DNA from: Proteles cristata cristata
Lineage: Eukaryota > Chordata > Mammalia > Carnivora > Hyaenidae
DNA: 64,000 nt
Direction of reading: 5' to 3'
NCBI GenBank assembly: GCA_017311185.1
Contig: JAESUZ010003164.1
Span: 1,240,001-1,304,000 of the forward strand
Shown here: in pieces, positions 21,093 through 34,241 of the stretch
How positions within the stretch are numbered: the stretch's first letter is position 1
How the letters are laid out: each line of letters opens with the position of its first letter
Notes under the pieces: generated by a model
What the model was told of the DNA's origin: nothing
The model's database searches: none
What the model saw: the letters and a program-made list of their open reading frames with translations, nothing else
Position numbers and translations under genes: made by a program

Positions 21093-21270
21093 GTGATTCA
21101 AATTTCCACATCCGAATTGATCTCATACTTTATAAATAAAAATTAAAATATGAGAACTGCAAAAGGAGAAATGAGAGAAAAGGGCTGTTTGCTGGTAAAT
21201 AAGGTTAATGGTGGTAACAAATTGAATTGTAGTAATATTCCTCTCAGTGATTAAAATATATGTTACTCCA

Positions 21271-21462
21271 GGGACAGCTGGAGGCTGAGTCGGTTAAGTG
21301 TTTGACTCTTGGTTTCTGCTCAGGTCATGATCTCACAGTTCATGGGTTCGAGCCCCACGTCGGGCTCTGTGCTGATGGCACAGCCTGCGTGGGATTCTCT
21401 CTCTCTGCCCCTCCCCACTGTGCTCTTTCTCTCTCTGAAAATAAATAAATAAACTTAAAAGT
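21271..21462 (+). mobile_element. CAN-SINE
   Basis: The diverged start GGGACAGCTGGAGGCTGAG is followed by TCGGTTAAGTGTTTGACTC, B box GGGTTCGAGCCCC and tail AAATAAATAAATAAAC. Confidence 0.9.
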
Positions 21463-21639
21463 CTGGAATCCTGATAGCTTATAGAACTGTAAATACAGTT
21501 TTTTCAGAGTATTCACACTTAGGATTTATTTCTCTGCTTAGACCTGTATCTTTCAATTCAGATTTTACCCTGTAACCTCATTCTGTACACAGTCAATTCA
21601 TGAATCGTGGAAAGATATTCCTGATCTCTGAAATTTGAC

Positions 21640-21960
21640 CCTAGGCTGGTACTGCCCTGTGGTGGCCGCCAGCCACACGTGGCTGTTGAGCATTTGGCAT
21701 GTGGCCAGTCCAGACTGACATGTGCCGTCATGTAAAATAGACAGCAGATATTCAAGAGTCAGCCTCGAGAATGGCTGGTGAAAATGCAGTGTGACCTAGG
21801 AATAAGTTTTTACATGGATTGCATGTTGAAATGACAGCGTTTAGCATCTACTGGGTTCAATAAAAATTAAAACTACATTGACCTTTTTTAATGTGACGAC
21901 TAGAAATTTAAAACTGCCCACGTGGTCTGTGCTACATTTCCAATGGACAGTGCTCCTTCT
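21640..21960 (+). mobile_element. hAT-type DNA transposon remnant
   Basis: Carries CACACGTGGCTGTTGAGCA and, near its right end, ATTGCATGTTGAAATGAC and CCAATGGACAGTGCT. These are hallmarks of a mammalian non-autonomous hAT family (MER33/Charlie-like; family not asserted). A second copy lies inverted at about 41945-42350. Confidence 0.65.
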
Positions 21961-22387
21961 TCTGTGCTCTTTTGTGAAGGACTCTGTCTCTGTCATGAAG
22001 CTGGGGACACAGTGGGGCTCAGCAATACTGAGTGACAGGAGAGGTGATATCTTAAAATTAAACCAAATTGTTGTAGATTTTAATTTTTATCCTTGTCTCT
22101 CATCTGAGTTCATATGGCCAGATGAACTCACTCTCCTCCCCTTTTCCTGCATGGAAATCACTAACTCCTCCTGACTCACTGTCACTTTCTCCCTTCTGGC
22201 TTCAAATACAAAACCCTTTCTACCCTATTTTGTACCTTCTGGGATTAAGAAACAAAAGACAAAACAGGAGCAACTTTGCTCTCAGGGATGTGTGAAAAGG
22301 CACTCCATTCTTAAAACTGTGCCAGAATAAGAAATCTGTGAGATAAGACTCAGGTTTATGGAAAGAAGGCATGAATAACTTGATTTT

Positions 22388-22691
22388 ATATATATATATT
22401 TTTTTAGTTTTTTATTTTGTATTTATATATGTATGTATATATGTGTTTTATATATGCATACACACACACACGTATATATATACATATACATTTGTATGTA
22501 TATATACGTTTCTTTATTTTTGAGAGACGGAGAGAGGAAGGACAGAGAGGGGGGAGACACAGAATCTGAAACAGGCTCCAGGCTCTGAGCTGTCAGCACA
22601 GAGCCTGACGCGGGGCTTGACCTTGTGAACCATGAGATCATGACCTGAGCTGAAGTCAGACGGTCAACCATCTGAGCCACCCAGGCACCCC
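22388..22691 (-). mobile_element. felid CAN-SINE whose tail is now an AT/TG microsatellite, antisense
   Basis: The head (CATCTGAGCCACCCAGGCAC) is at the right. The tail side, 22388-22510, is a mixed (TA)n, (TATG)n, (CA)n tract instead of the usual T-run. The TSD AACTTGATT lies at 22377 and 22692. Confidence 0.9.
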
Positions 22692-22734
22692 AACTTGATT
22701 ATCTTTTTTAAAAGGGACAAACCAAGCCAGTCAT

Positions 22735-22992
22735 AAAAAGACAAATACTGTATTATTCCAGACATAGGAAGGACCTAGATTCATCCCATCCATAAAGATG
22801 GAGAATACTGCACTGGTTGCCAAGGGATGGGGGAGGAAGAAAACGGGAATTGTTGAATGTATAGTTTCAGTTCTGCAAGATGAGAAGAAATGGGTCGCAC
22901 AGCAGTGTAAATTGTACTTAACACTACTGAGCTGTACACTTAATGGTTAAAACGGTAAATTTTATGTTATGTGTATTTTAACACAAAAGAAA
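22735..22992 (+). mobile_element. L1 3' UTR end, sense
   Basis: AAAGACAAATACTGTATTATTC, GGTTGCCAAGGGATGGGG, GCTGTACACTTAATGGTTAA and TTTTATGTTATGTGTATTTT are the familiar order of an old mammalian L1 3' UTR, ending in an A-rich run. Confidence 0.85.
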
Positions 22993-23114
22993 AAGCAAAG
23001 ACAGGCGATTCTAAAAAAGTGCTTCATAATAACCTGTAACTTTAGAAAAAAACCAAAAGCCCGGAACCTTAATGAGATTGGCTATCATGGATTACCTTAA
23101 GTAGATTCTCACTG

Positions 23115-23262
23115 CTGGAAGGAATGGCTGAATCAAATCTCTTGGGAGCTTGTTACACAGCAAACTAGGTCCCACCTTCAACCTGTCCAATCAGAAACTG
23201 CACTTTAACAAGATCCCCCGGTGATTCCTGTGCGCCTTGAAGCTTGAGAAGCCCCCTGGTAT
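23115..23262 (+). mobile_element. MER5A-like hAT remnant
   Basis: GGTCCCACC ... CAATCAGAAACTGCA, TTTAACAAGATCCCCCGGTG, ATTCCTGTGCGCCTTGAAGC follow the MER5A order. Confidence 0.65.
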
Positions 23263-23264
23263 TC

Positions 23265-23375
23265 GCACATTTCTCAGTGTGGTGCGTGAACCACCTGAAT
23301 CAGAATCCCTCTGGGGAGGTCTGTTTTTCAGGCACATCCCACACCCCCAGATGCAGGTGCTGGGATTAGAGGGAA
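23265..23375 (+). mobile_element. second MER5-like fragment
   Basis: TCAGTGTGGTGCGTGAACCA, CCTGAATCAGAATC and a C-rich CCCACACCCCCAGATGCAGG follow at once in the same orientation. Worn. Confidence 0.45.
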
Positions 23376-23679
23376 GAAGGATGAGTCTAGATGCTGATGC
23401 CGGATACTAGGGGTTTCTGAAGCTTATTAGAGTTGCCATACCTCTGATCTGGAAAGATTCAACAGCCATTATTTTCATAATTCTGTCTTTTAACTGATGA
23501 TGGAATTACTACAAATGTAAATAACAAAGAAAGCCCATTATTGATAAAATGAAGACTGTAAGTAATCCAATAAAAGAGAGGCAACAGGAGACTTAACTAA
23601 TCTAGGGTCAGTTAGCAAGGAAGCTGTGATGCAGAATTTGTGGAATGTGGTAACACTTTACTGGGGTGTAGTGAGCATT

Positions 23680-23800
23680 GCAGTTGAGCCAGACTTGGAG
23701 TCCAGCCTGGTTCTGTTATAAGCTATGCAGAAATTAGTCTTCAAGCGTGAGATTCCTCATTTGTAAAGGGTAATTGAATTCTATGATGTTACGTGTACAT
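23680..23800 (+). mobile_element. MIR fragment
   Basis: GACTTGGAGTCCAGCCTGG followed by GAGATTCCTCATTTGTAAAG keeps the MIR core order. Confidence 0.6.
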
Positions 23801-23957
23801 TTCTAAGACAAGGTTAAACTTAGAAAGCGAAGCATCTCCTTTCTAATTGATATGTGTGATGGCTCGGAAATTCTTCAAGTTTTTAAAAGAATTTAAATGC
23901 CGCACACCACACAAATGATTCAGTGAGAGAAGATTCGCTTAGAAAATCCAAAGCCAA

Positions 23958-24128
23958 GGGGTGCCTGGGTGGCTTAGTCAGTTAAACGTCCGACTTTCAC
24001 TTAGGTCATGATCTCACGGTTTGTGGGTTCAAGCCCTGCGTCGGGCTCTGTGCTGACAGCCAGCTCAGAGCCTGGAGCCTGTTTCAGAGTCTGTGACTCC
24101 CTCTCTCTCTGACCCTCCCCTGCTCCAG

Positions 24129-24166
<38 letters not shown>

Positions 24167-24201
24167 GAAATAAATAAAACATTAAAAAAATTTTTTTAAA
24201 A
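23958..24201 (+). mobile_element. felid SINE, Fc2-like, with TSD and (CT)n expansion
   Basis: Starts GGGTGCCTGGGTGGCTTAG and carries TTTCACTTAGGTC, GACAGCCAGCTC and CCTAGAAATAAATAAAAC. The CT tract at 24131-24163 is expanded. The TSD AGAAAATCCAAAGCCA at 23941 and 24202 is perfect. Confidence 0.95.
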
Positions 24202-24394
24202 AGAAAATCCAAAGCCAGGCTCTGTCTAGTTATTATAAATACCAGAGAATAGAAGCCCATCTTAGTAACATCTTAACCCCACTTTCTTTTCAGCTATAGT
24301 AATTTCATGGACACTCTTTTGAAGACCAGAATGTTGATGCAAAGGCAAATGGGTTTGAAATCGTATATGGAGACTTCCAAAAAAAAGTTTTTAA

Positions 24395-25730
24395 GTAAAC
24401 TTTAAGTTTTAGACTTACAGAAAAATTGAAAGGACAGCCCAGCGTGTACCCATACACCCCTCAGCCACGTTTCCTTATGATTAACGCTTTCCATTGGTCT
24501 GGTACATTGGTTACAATTAACGAACCAGTTTTGAGACCTTATTATTAATAAAGTCCGTACTTTGTTCAGATTTTCTTAATCCTCAGGATCCCATGAAACC
24601 CGTCACATTTGGTTGTCAGACTTCCTTAGCCAGTGCTCAGCTATGACAGTGTCTCATACTTTCCCTGTTTTTAATGACCGTGGCAGTTTTCAGGGGTATC
24701 TATCAGGCATTTTGGGAGGATGCTCCTGTGTGGAATTTTCTCATGGTTGGACTGGTGTTACGGGTGTTTTGATAGGAGGACCACATAAGTAAGGTGCTCT
24801 TCTTAGCATATGTTAAGTGCCCGTGTTATCACCTTGATGTATCACTGTTAATACTGACCATGATCACCTGGCTGCAGTGGTGTTTTTCAGCCTTCTCACA
24901 TGTAAAGTTACTTTCTCCCCCAGGAAGGAAGTCACCGTGCACAGCCTGCAATTAAAGGAGTAGATATTTATGCTTCACCTCGTTGAGGGCAGAGTACCTA
25001 TGTATATAATTTGGAATTCTTCTGCACAGATTTGTCCCTTTCTACCTATTTATTTATTCCATCATTTGTACTTAGGAATACTTTGAAATATAATCCAGTA
25101 CTGCTTGATATATTTTATGTCTCAAATTATTTCCATGCTGGCCATTGGAAACTTTTTTTAGTGGGCTCTTGTGCTTTTTTGAAATATCTTTTTCTTCTTT
25201 TTGTTTTTTTTCTGAACAAGAAGCTCCAGACTCATCTTGTATATTTTCTGCACCAACCCCTAGAATCAGCCATTTCTTCCAGAAGCCCTCGTTCCTTTTG
25301 TTGGAGAATGGCGTTAAAATCTAAGATGTGAATGCTAAGTATGCCTAATTGCTCCCAGAATACCTTCACTGCAGGGTCTTCTCAGCTGACACAGAGCAGT
25401 ACATTTCTGTATTCTCACCCTTGTATTATACATATCTGTACATACTCTTAACACCAAGCATGTGTGTCTATATTAAGCCAAATATGAGTTCATCTTGAGG
25501 CCTCTCCTATATTCTTACCACATGGATTGTTCCACCCGCTCTGCTTGCGTATCTGTACTTCTCATTCCAACATTGAAAAGCCTGACTTCCACCAGCCACC
25601 ATCCATTTAGTTGATTATTTAATTTTAGCACACTTGCGTAACTTATCAGACTTGTTAACTCATTCCTATGTGAGGTTTTTGAAAAGCCGCAGCACTGCTG
25701 ACAAATGTTCATTTCGTTCCTGTCTTTTAA
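24395..25730 (-). mobile_element. L1M 3' UTR, antisense, long remnant
   Basis: TTTTAGACTTACAGAAAAATTG at the left, then CAGATTTTCTTAATCCTCAGG, GACCATGATCACCTGGCTGC, GAGGGCAGAGTACCTATG, TGGAATTCTTCTGCACAG and CCCTAGAATCAGCCATTTC run in the order of an old L1M 3' UTR read on the opposite strand. No intact ORF2 is present. Confidence 0.75.
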
Positions 25731-26459
25731 GTATATACCCGTTGCACTGTTTTCATTGGTAAAGACCAGTGTTATTCAGTCTTGGTCAGACACTATTTCT
25801 GTCCTTTACCCAGCCTGGAATTTATGCGTATGTATAAGACGATGCTCCCCTCACTGAATAAATCAGAGAGAAAGTTCAGGTGAAACTTCTGGTTTTCACT
25901 TTTTTTTTTTTTTACCTTTACCTCAACGCGATCCATTTAGTGTGTGTCCTCTGGCAAAGACTTCTGAGGCTAAGAATGCTCAGTTCTCTTATCTAGTAAT
26001 AGTTATAATGAAATGGCGGTGGCAGCCGCAGTTACTTCTGAAAGCAATTTGTAATTCACCCTTTTGTCCCTTGGAGAACCCGGTAACTCCCATCTCTGAA
26101 GCAAAACTTAACCACAGTTTTATCCCGGGGTGGGGGTGGGGAGCGTTTGTTGAGAAATATTTTGGCTTCTCCTTAAGTATTCTTCCCATCTCTTGAGCAC
26201 AAATACCTCCCAGAAAAATTTCTCGGTCTGTGTTTTAACACGTGGAGGTTACAGAATACTGATCCGTAATGAGCAAATTCAAGAAGAAACTGTAGATGGT
26301 GGGAGAATCTGAAATGGTAACATAAACATTTGCCTGAGTCAGTAACTGTCTCCAGCTCTCGTCGTGACATGCATGTACGGAGCTGTGTGGGTTAATAAGC
26401 ACATAAATCTAGGACGTTCTACTTGTCCGCAAGGCCACGAGGGACAGATAGAAGGGTCT
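25731..26459. other. unique intron 3 sequence
   Basis: Contains a G-rich patch (GGGGTGGGGGTGGGGAGCG near 26127). No repeat family or gene recognised. Confidence 0.5.
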
Positions 26460-26464
26460 CGTCC

Positions 26465-27225
26465 AACCTGTTTTCTGTCATCTTCAGTATAAAGTATCAT
26501 CTAGCTGCTGGAATGGGAACAAGTGAAATCCTTGACGCTCTTTCTCTTACACCCTCATTACATTCTTCCTTCAGACTTTATCCAGAATCTTACTGTTGCT
26601 CACCATTCCCCACGACCATCTTGGTGCAAGACACTGCCATCTCCCACCTGGATTACTGCTTTGGCTCCCCACTGGATCTTTGTTCTTCCAATTTGGACCT
26701 GTAGGGCAGGAATAATCCATTTAGAAAACCACTCCAGAGTCTTCCTGTGTTAATCGGGGCTCTGGCCAGAGCGTGGTCAGTGTTTACGACCCTGCACAGT
26801 CCACTGTCACTCTTGCTCACCCATTGACCTCCTTCCCATCATTCCTCTCTGACAACACTGGCCTCCTCCCTATTCTGTGAACTCAGCAGACAGGCTCCTG
26901 CCTCAGGACCTTTGCACTTGTTCCTTCCTCTGCCCTGACTGTTCTTTCCTCTGTTATCTTGCTGATTTGTTCCCTCACTTCCTTAGCCTTCACTCAAATG
27001 CCATATTTTCAGGGAGGCTTTCCCTGGCCGCTCTATTTAAAATTCCACTTCCTCTGCATAACCTTTCCCCTATCCCCCCCACTCCCTCTTCCTTTATCTG
27101 CTTTATCTCCGTACTGTTTATTACTATTTGACATTCTGTTTTATTTTTTCTTCACTTCCCCCTAGAATTTCATTTAGTTCCATCTGTTTTGCCCACTGCT
27201 GTATTCTCAGCATTAATTAAAAATA
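26465..27225 (+). mobile_element. L2 LINE 3' portion
   Basis: CTGCCTCAGGACCTTTGCAC, TCACTCAAATGCCATATTTT, CAGGGAGGCTTTCCCTGGCC and GCCCACTGCTGTATTCTCAG follow L2 order in sense. No coding frame survives. Confidence 0.88.
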
Positions 27226-29144
27226 GAAAGTGTGCTGTAAAGAGTTAGCGCCGGAAGGACTGACTGCCAGAAGGAAACCAGGAAACCCCGCCCTCACAGC
27301 CAGGCCCTGGGGCCTGTGCAGAAAGTGAAAAGACTGGTCACGAGGATTCTGGGCTCATAGGGACTCCACCCCACTGTGTAGACCATGATTATTTATCCGT
27401 TACATCATAAGCAATGCTCTAATGTAGACCTGTGGAACTGTAACTGAACGGTGATAATGAACTGAGTATAAAACCTCACTGTCTTCCGTAGGAGCATAGT
27501 AGGTGATCAGTAAACAACGAAGAGTAGTTGTTTCTGTTATAAACTATAATTGGTATTAATATGAGAAACAGTAGTGGTTGATGAATGGATGCTGGGGGGG
27601 AGGGGAGACTAATACTAGCAGTAATAATAATTGTTGCAGTCATGGACTTTAGTGCTCTGTGAATGTGAACTCATTTCATTTTCACAGCTCTCCCATTTGC
27701 GGTGTGTGTGACCTGGGCTGATGATATAATTTCTCCATCTCCCCTTCAACGCTTACACAAGTGAGACCATTGTAGTTGCCTCGGTGGGTGGTTCTCAGTA
27801 CGGTGTGAAGTGAGGTACACAAAGCATTTATGGCAGCGCCAGTCACGGAGTCCAGAATTACTGAAAGTGTCGATGTCTTCCCTGGAGAGCCAGATCTGGG
27901 CCATGTCTCCTCTCTCATGGTCAAGTGTAGCACAAAGAAGCAAACAGGCTTTGCCATTTTTCAGTAACATTCTTAGCCCGACCCCCTTTCTCATCTCCTC
28001 TTTCCTGAATCGATTTTACCTCTTGAGAGACCAGGAAGGGCGGATACCCCTTGGGCAGAAATTCATAGATCTCTGACATTTTTAGCCCTTTTATCCCCAT
28101 GATTCTGGCCAACACCGCTTTACTCTTTAGAAGTTCATAGAAATATTGCTTTTTAATTCTGAAATCGCTGTACCTCGGAGTTCTTAATTATGGTTCTGGA
28201 ATCTTTAATCAATCTGTTCAGTCCCACCTTGACTCTGAACAGTCTCAGCTGTGTGAGACGTTGCTCTTTCTTCTGACAGCCCCCACCCCCAATTCTCCCT
28301 GTGCCATGAGTTCAGGGGCCTGATGGTGTTTATTGGAGCACTTCATACTCAATTCTGTCTTCTTCCTGGAATCGTCTGTCTTTTGAAAAGACAGCATAAG
28401 AATATTGAAAAATACATTCCTATATTTGAATTCCATGGTCCAGGAGACTCCACTACTTGCCTATTTAATATTTATTCCCACTTCTAACTTTCTAAAAGAA
28501 TCCCAGATTTTTTTGTTCACGATGACAATGTGCTCTGCTGAAAATAGTCTCACAGACCCCCTTGCAGCTGAGTGTGGCCAGATAACACGGCGCTGGCATG
28601 TAGGATGTACATACTAGGGAGGAGGGGGTCCAGCCCGTGTGAAAGAGCAGAGCTACATTAGGACAAGGAAACAAACAGAAAGCCATCATCCCTTGGCCTT
28701 TTCCTCCTGTTTCCTGCATGCACCTTGGACTTGAAGTCTTCAGTGACTGTGGCCATTTTTGACCACGGAACATGAAGACAAAAGCCACCGTGCTAGGGGT
28801 GGCAGTACAGAAAGATGGGAATAACCTGGGTCATGAAGAGTGTCATTGAAAATCTCTAGCAGCCCTGGCCTGGGTACGAGACTTCTGATGTGAGAGGAAG
28901 AACCCCATCATGTCGTTAAGCCTCTGCTTATCATGTGTCCTGTTGTGCGCCATGCAGTGCACCCTCAGCTGTTTTGTTTGGCTTGCCATGTAATTTAATT
29001 CTAGTTTTATCGTCAAGTAGACCGCATTGTCGGTTGTGACACTTCAGCATTTTATAGTCTGAAAGTGAATCTGCATTTATAAAAGCCAAAGAGAATTGGC
29101 CAAATAACGCATTTCAACCAGAGTTTAACTGACAGTGAGTTGAG

Positions 29145-29255
29145 TTACCACTTCTGGATGAAGAGCTTAGAGACCCAGATTTTTAGGCCAATTCCACCAG
29201 CACTTGGCTCTGTGGGCAAGCCACTTGACCTCTCATCTGCAGAATGAGGTACTTT
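29145..29255 (+). mobile_element. MIR core fragment
   Basis: CTCTGTGGGCAAGCCACTTG, then ACCTCTCATCTGCAGAATGA, is the MIR core in sense. Confidence 0.65.
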
Positions 29256-29744
29256 GAGCTAGACAGTCATCTCAAAGACCACCAAAGAGCCAGTGGATTG
29301 AAGGCCTGCAGAGTCCCAGTTGAACTGGGCACCATTGCATCTTGCCAAGACGTTTTGGCCAAACCCAGATCTTGTTCATTAGCTTTGAAAATCCTCTCTC
29401 ATTTGGAGTGTGTGTGTGATAAGTTGTGAATTTATTCAACAAGAAACCAGATTGTATGCTTAATCATACACTAGATCTGATTTATCCACTAGAATTAAAT
29501 GGTACCAAATGTCCCAGAGGTCCACATAAGCAGGAATATGATTTCTCATTATGGTACTTCATTTATTTTGATCTCTTTCACATAAAATTTGTTAAAAATT
29601 GTGTATATTTTTGGTTTTGGTTTTGGTTTTTTACCTGAAAGATCAAACCAATGAAAACCAGAAGGTTCATTTAAAAAATAAAAACATACATAGCTTAATA
29701 TGGAAACTCCAGGTAAATACATCAGGGTTTTTTTTTTTAATTAA

Positions 29745-29880
29745 AAGACTATTTTTAAAGCAATTTTAGATTCATAGCAACATTGAACATAAGTACTTAA
29801 TGTCTGTACTTATTGAACATAAGTACAGAGAGTCCCCATGTGTCCCCACTTCTGTCACAGATATTTAAGAATAATTCTTT
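29745..29880 (-). mobile_element. L1 3'-end scrap, antisense
   Basis: TTTTAGATTCATAGCAACATTG then CAGAGAGTCCCCATGTGTCC. An internal direct repeat (TATTGAACATAAGTAC-type, 29784 and 29814) suggests a small duplication. Confidence 0.55.
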
Positions 29881-32796
29881 CAGAATTAAAAGGGGAAAGA
29901 ATATAAGCCAAGCTAAACTAGCTTGTGAGAAAGGATTTGTTGTATTTTTACCACTCCTCTTTTATTCTTTATTAAAAATTGTCAACAAATTTTTGTGGTT
30001 TAATTGCTTAAAATTTCTGATGTGGAACATTCTAGTATGTCTCATCAATTTTGAAAGTAATAATTTAAGCAGGGCTGTAAAACCACCAAGTCATTGCCAA
30101 ATTTTACTTTAATGTTAGAGTACAATGAGTGTCCTATTTTGCCATTAGTCCTGAGGGCTTATTGAATAACCAGTGTTTATCCTTGGGGAAAAAAAGCAAT
30201 CTCATTTGAGGGGGCATATATTTCTTGGCTATATACATTATTAGAAACCCAAGAGCGTCTTTACAGTGCTAAATGAAATGTCCTCTTGCAAATTAAAAAA
30301 ATTCTAATATCTTTTTACAAATTAATGCAATACTTGTCCTTCTGATGAACGTGAGATTTTACCAAGGCAAATATCTTTCAATGACTCTGGCTTTTTGCAT
30401 TAAAATCTAGTCTTCCACAGACTGGCTTAAAGGCAAGTAAAAACAAGACATACTGTTGTTTGGTAGCTGTTAGCCAGTTATGCTGCAAGAACTCTTTCAG
30501 GTCAAGATTGAGAGTATCCAATATCAGCTCCAGATTGTCTCATGAACTGATTTAATAGCCTTGGGCCAGGCAGTTAGTCTTTCCAATAATTACTTATAAA
30601 AATTTTTTAAAAAAGATTCTTTGTGTGTTTGACATTTGTAAATATGGTGGTATGGCTTGACTGACAAGAGCCAATAAGTGAAGGAGGTGTCTTTAGGCCT
30701 CTGATCACCTCTGGCCTCCTGTGGCCTTGAAAATTGGTATGCTGCAGGTATCAAGTATTCTCACTAACAGCTACACTTGACCGCCTTTTCCTGAGAAACC
30801 ATCAAGAGTCCACCCCGGGAAGGTGGATTGGCTTTGGATGAGATTACATTTGTTTTCCATTCTGTATCTCCTGTGGGTTTTAGTTTGGTGAGTTTTCTTT
30901 AATTGATAGTATACTGTGTAAAAGAGAAGGGAGAACATGTGATGTCACTTGCATTATTGTTACTTCCTTCTCTGTACTGTATGTATATCGTAACGTTCAT
31001 CTCTGGGGCTAGGTTATCACCTCCTGAGTGTAGGTGGCCCGTTTCTTGGCTGGCATTTCTCCCCCGGGAAGTGAGGTTGATATTATAAAAGATCTGCCAC
31101 ATGTGGCGCTGAGGTGCAGCGATGTATGTGACTAGGTAGTGACCCAGGACTCCTGGGTTCCTTTGCCACACCCACTCCTTGCAGCCTTTGGCGGCTCATA
31201 TTTCTTGCATTCTCTGTGACTCACAATACCACGCCGGGAGCATCATAGATTGTCTTAAAAGATTTAAGGAACGGCAAGACGAAAGGCTCTTCATCCTCTA
31301 CAGTTTGCCTAGGTTTTTATATAAATATTATTAATTAAAATAAGTGCTTAAGTATCGGAGACATCTTGCATGTCTAAGCTGGAAACAGACTAAAGTTTAA
31401 GGCCTTTATAGAAAGTTTTAAAGAACCCTTTTCTATAGATAAACAAGTTTATTTTCTCCACCACCACCAACCCCCGCCCACCCCTCCCGAAGGCCTTTAT
31501 TGCTCTTTATGGTGCATTTCAGAATATTTTATGTTGACACACTGTGAAAGAAACAAAATGTGTTCTTTGCTGGTGTGTGGACAACTTTTATTCCTTGCTT
31601 CTTTGGAGTCATTGGTTCAAATCTGTTCTTGCCTGTCTTGCCTGACGGATGGGGGTGCCGTACTCCATGGTCTCCCTGCTTTCATGGCCTCCCTTGATTA
31701 AAGAGTTTATCCGAAAAACAAACTTGAGCATGTCATTTCTGTTTAAAGTGCTTTTTGGCTTATGTTGCCTCCAAAATGGGCTGCAGAGCCTTAAATTCTC
31801 CGGTAGGAGTCCATCGGTTTTCTCCGGCCTCATTTACTTCTGGACCCCCTTACCCACTCACCTTGTTGCCCAGGCTTATTATCCTGTGTCTCCTCTACAA
31901 ATACCCTTGCCCTTGTTTCCTCTTCTTTACATGAGAAATTCCCTCATTCCGCGGTGCCTTTTGCCGTTCATCCTTTCATCTCCAGGATGGTCGTGTCTGC
32001 CAGAACCGGGCCAGGGATCGGGAGTAGAACGTTAAACCAGACAGAGAACTATCCTTACGTCTTGCAGCTTCCGTTCCTTTTCTACATGGCATCCCCCACA
32101 CGTCCATTTAGACTCGTCTCTGAAGTTATTTCGACTTTGAGTTTTTTTCCCAGTGCCCCCAAGCAGATGTGTTCGCTCTGTAGGCCCAGCCTGCGCCTGT
32201 TAGCTCTCCTCTTTATCTCTAGTACAGCGTTCCGTGTCTTCATCAAGATACCGGTTGCCTGCTGTGTACAGAATCTCTGCTAAAAGCTGGGGTTACTCTA
32301 GTGAACAAAACGAATGAAAATGAAGCCCCTAGCTTACATACTGTAATTATCCAACTTGTACCCTCAAAAGAATGTAAGCATTGTTGTAGGCCTTTATGTA
32401 GTATCTTTATATCTGCAGTACCAGGAATGCTAGAAATAATTTGCATGATCTACATTTTCCTTAAAAATACAGCAAAAGCATAAGGAACAGTCTTCATAAT
32501 TCAATGGAATTAAACTCTGTGTGTGTGTGTCACATCTATAAACATATGTATATAATTTTAGGAAGTAGAAAAATGCTAAATTTTCTAATAGTTTACAAAA
32601 AATTAAATGTCCAGGAAGGGGAGGGATGGATGATTATTTATACTGATTCTGCTCAAAACGATTGCCCAGGCAGGGTCCATCTGCATTTTTTCCCCTCATT
32701 GTAATTCACTGGCAGCTTTTTGTATGATTAACTTTGTAATCAGAGGTACATATCAACTACATAAAGATTTCACTTAAAACATGCAGGAAGTATTTC

Positions 32797-33019
32797 CTTT
32801 TAATATTTTTATTGTTTATTTTTGAGAGAGAAAGAGAGAGAGAGAGACAATGTGAGCAGGGGAAGGGCAGAGAGAGGGACAGAGACACAGAATATGAAGC
32901 AGGCTCCAGGCTCTGAGCTGTCAGCACAGAGCCCGACATGGGGCTCAAACTCAGGAACCACAAGATCACGATCTGAGCTGAAGTCAGAAGCTTAACCGAC
33001 TGAGCCACCCAGGCGCCCC
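32797..33019 (-). mobile_element. felid CAN-SINE, antisense, upstream of exon 4, with TSD
   Basis: TTGTTTATTTTTGAGAGAG tail at the left, CCGACTGAGCCACCCAGGCG head at the right. The TSD ATG(C/T)AGGAA(G/A)TATTT lies at 32781 and 33020. It ends 227 bp before exon 4. Confidence 0.92.
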
Positions 33020-33179
33020 ATGTAGGAAATATTTGAACCATCAAGGTTGATATGGCAGGGAACTGGGCTCAGGACACAGGACTCTACATCCTACCAGTAC
33101 TGGTCTTTCTTGGATTGATTACTTCGTCATTCAAAAAGCTATAGAACTTCCAAAGTGCTTTTAGCCCTTCTTTGCTTGA

Positions 33180-33386
<207 letters not shown>

Positions 33387-33467
33387 TAAAGTGCAGATTT
33401 CCTAGGGGTATGTGTATTGGCATGTTGGAAGATATTTTGAGGCAATAACCGTGTTGATAAACAAGTT

Positions 33468-33672
33468 ATTTTTTAATTTTATTTTTTAATGTTTAGTTTC
33501 GAGAGAGAATGAGCGGGGGAGGTGCAGAGAGAGGGAGACACAGAATCTGAAGCAGACCCCAGGCTCTGAGCTGTCAGCCCAGAGCCTCATGTGGGGCTCA
33601 AACTCACGAACCCTGAGATCATAACCTGAGCCAAAGTCAGATGCCTAACCAACTGAGCCACCCAGGTGCCCC
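33468..33672 (-). mobile_element. felid CAN-SINE, antisense, downstream of exon 4
   Basis: The T-rich end starts about 108 bp after the exon 4 donor. The head CCAACTGAGCCACCCAGGTG is at the right. Confidence 0.9.
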
Positions 33673-34241
33673 TGCATTTATTTATTTTTTTAAAAAACTG
33701 TCCAGGAGTAATTTTTAGGAGTCCAAAACAGATACAGTTAGATTTATTATGTGTCTGTGCCATGTTTTATAAATTAGAAACTAGCATCTTATACTCCAGA
33801 AACCTCAAAATATACCTTTTTCCCCAATTATTTTTTTCCGAATTATTTTTTTAACCAGTTGTTTTCTTTTGCCACATACAAAGCTTTTGTAATTTGATCT
33901 TTTTCCCTGTCACCTTTTGGGGAACGCAGTGGTAGAACAGGAAGTAGCTTGTCCAGTATCAGCGGCCTCTTAAGTCACGCTGTCCGATTTTGTGTTCGCC
34001 ACGCCATGCCACCACCTTCATTTTTCCACAATGCGGTAGCACCCGTGCAAACCTTTGTTAACCCCTGCTTCTGGCAAAGTGGGCAAAAGACATAAAACAA
34101 GTAGCATAAACTGTCCCTTCTTATTATCATCTTCAAAAGTGCTTTGTCCCTTCGATATATTATGAAAGTTTTCTAATAAACATATATGGTGTTTGTGGAA
34201 GACCAGGCTCCTAGAATAAGGCTCCTTTGTCTAGTCTAGTT

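Larger units (their letters stand above)
27226..32780. other. mostly unique intron 3 sequence with old remnants
   Basis: 5.5 kb free of felid SINEs, the longest such stretch in the window. It holds a MIR piece at 29145-29255, an L1 3'-end scrap at 29745-29880 and a retroposon-like piece near 28530-28960 that I cannot name. A worn L2-like pyrimidine-rich part lies near 31640-32060. No exon or gene recognised. Confidence 0.5.
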
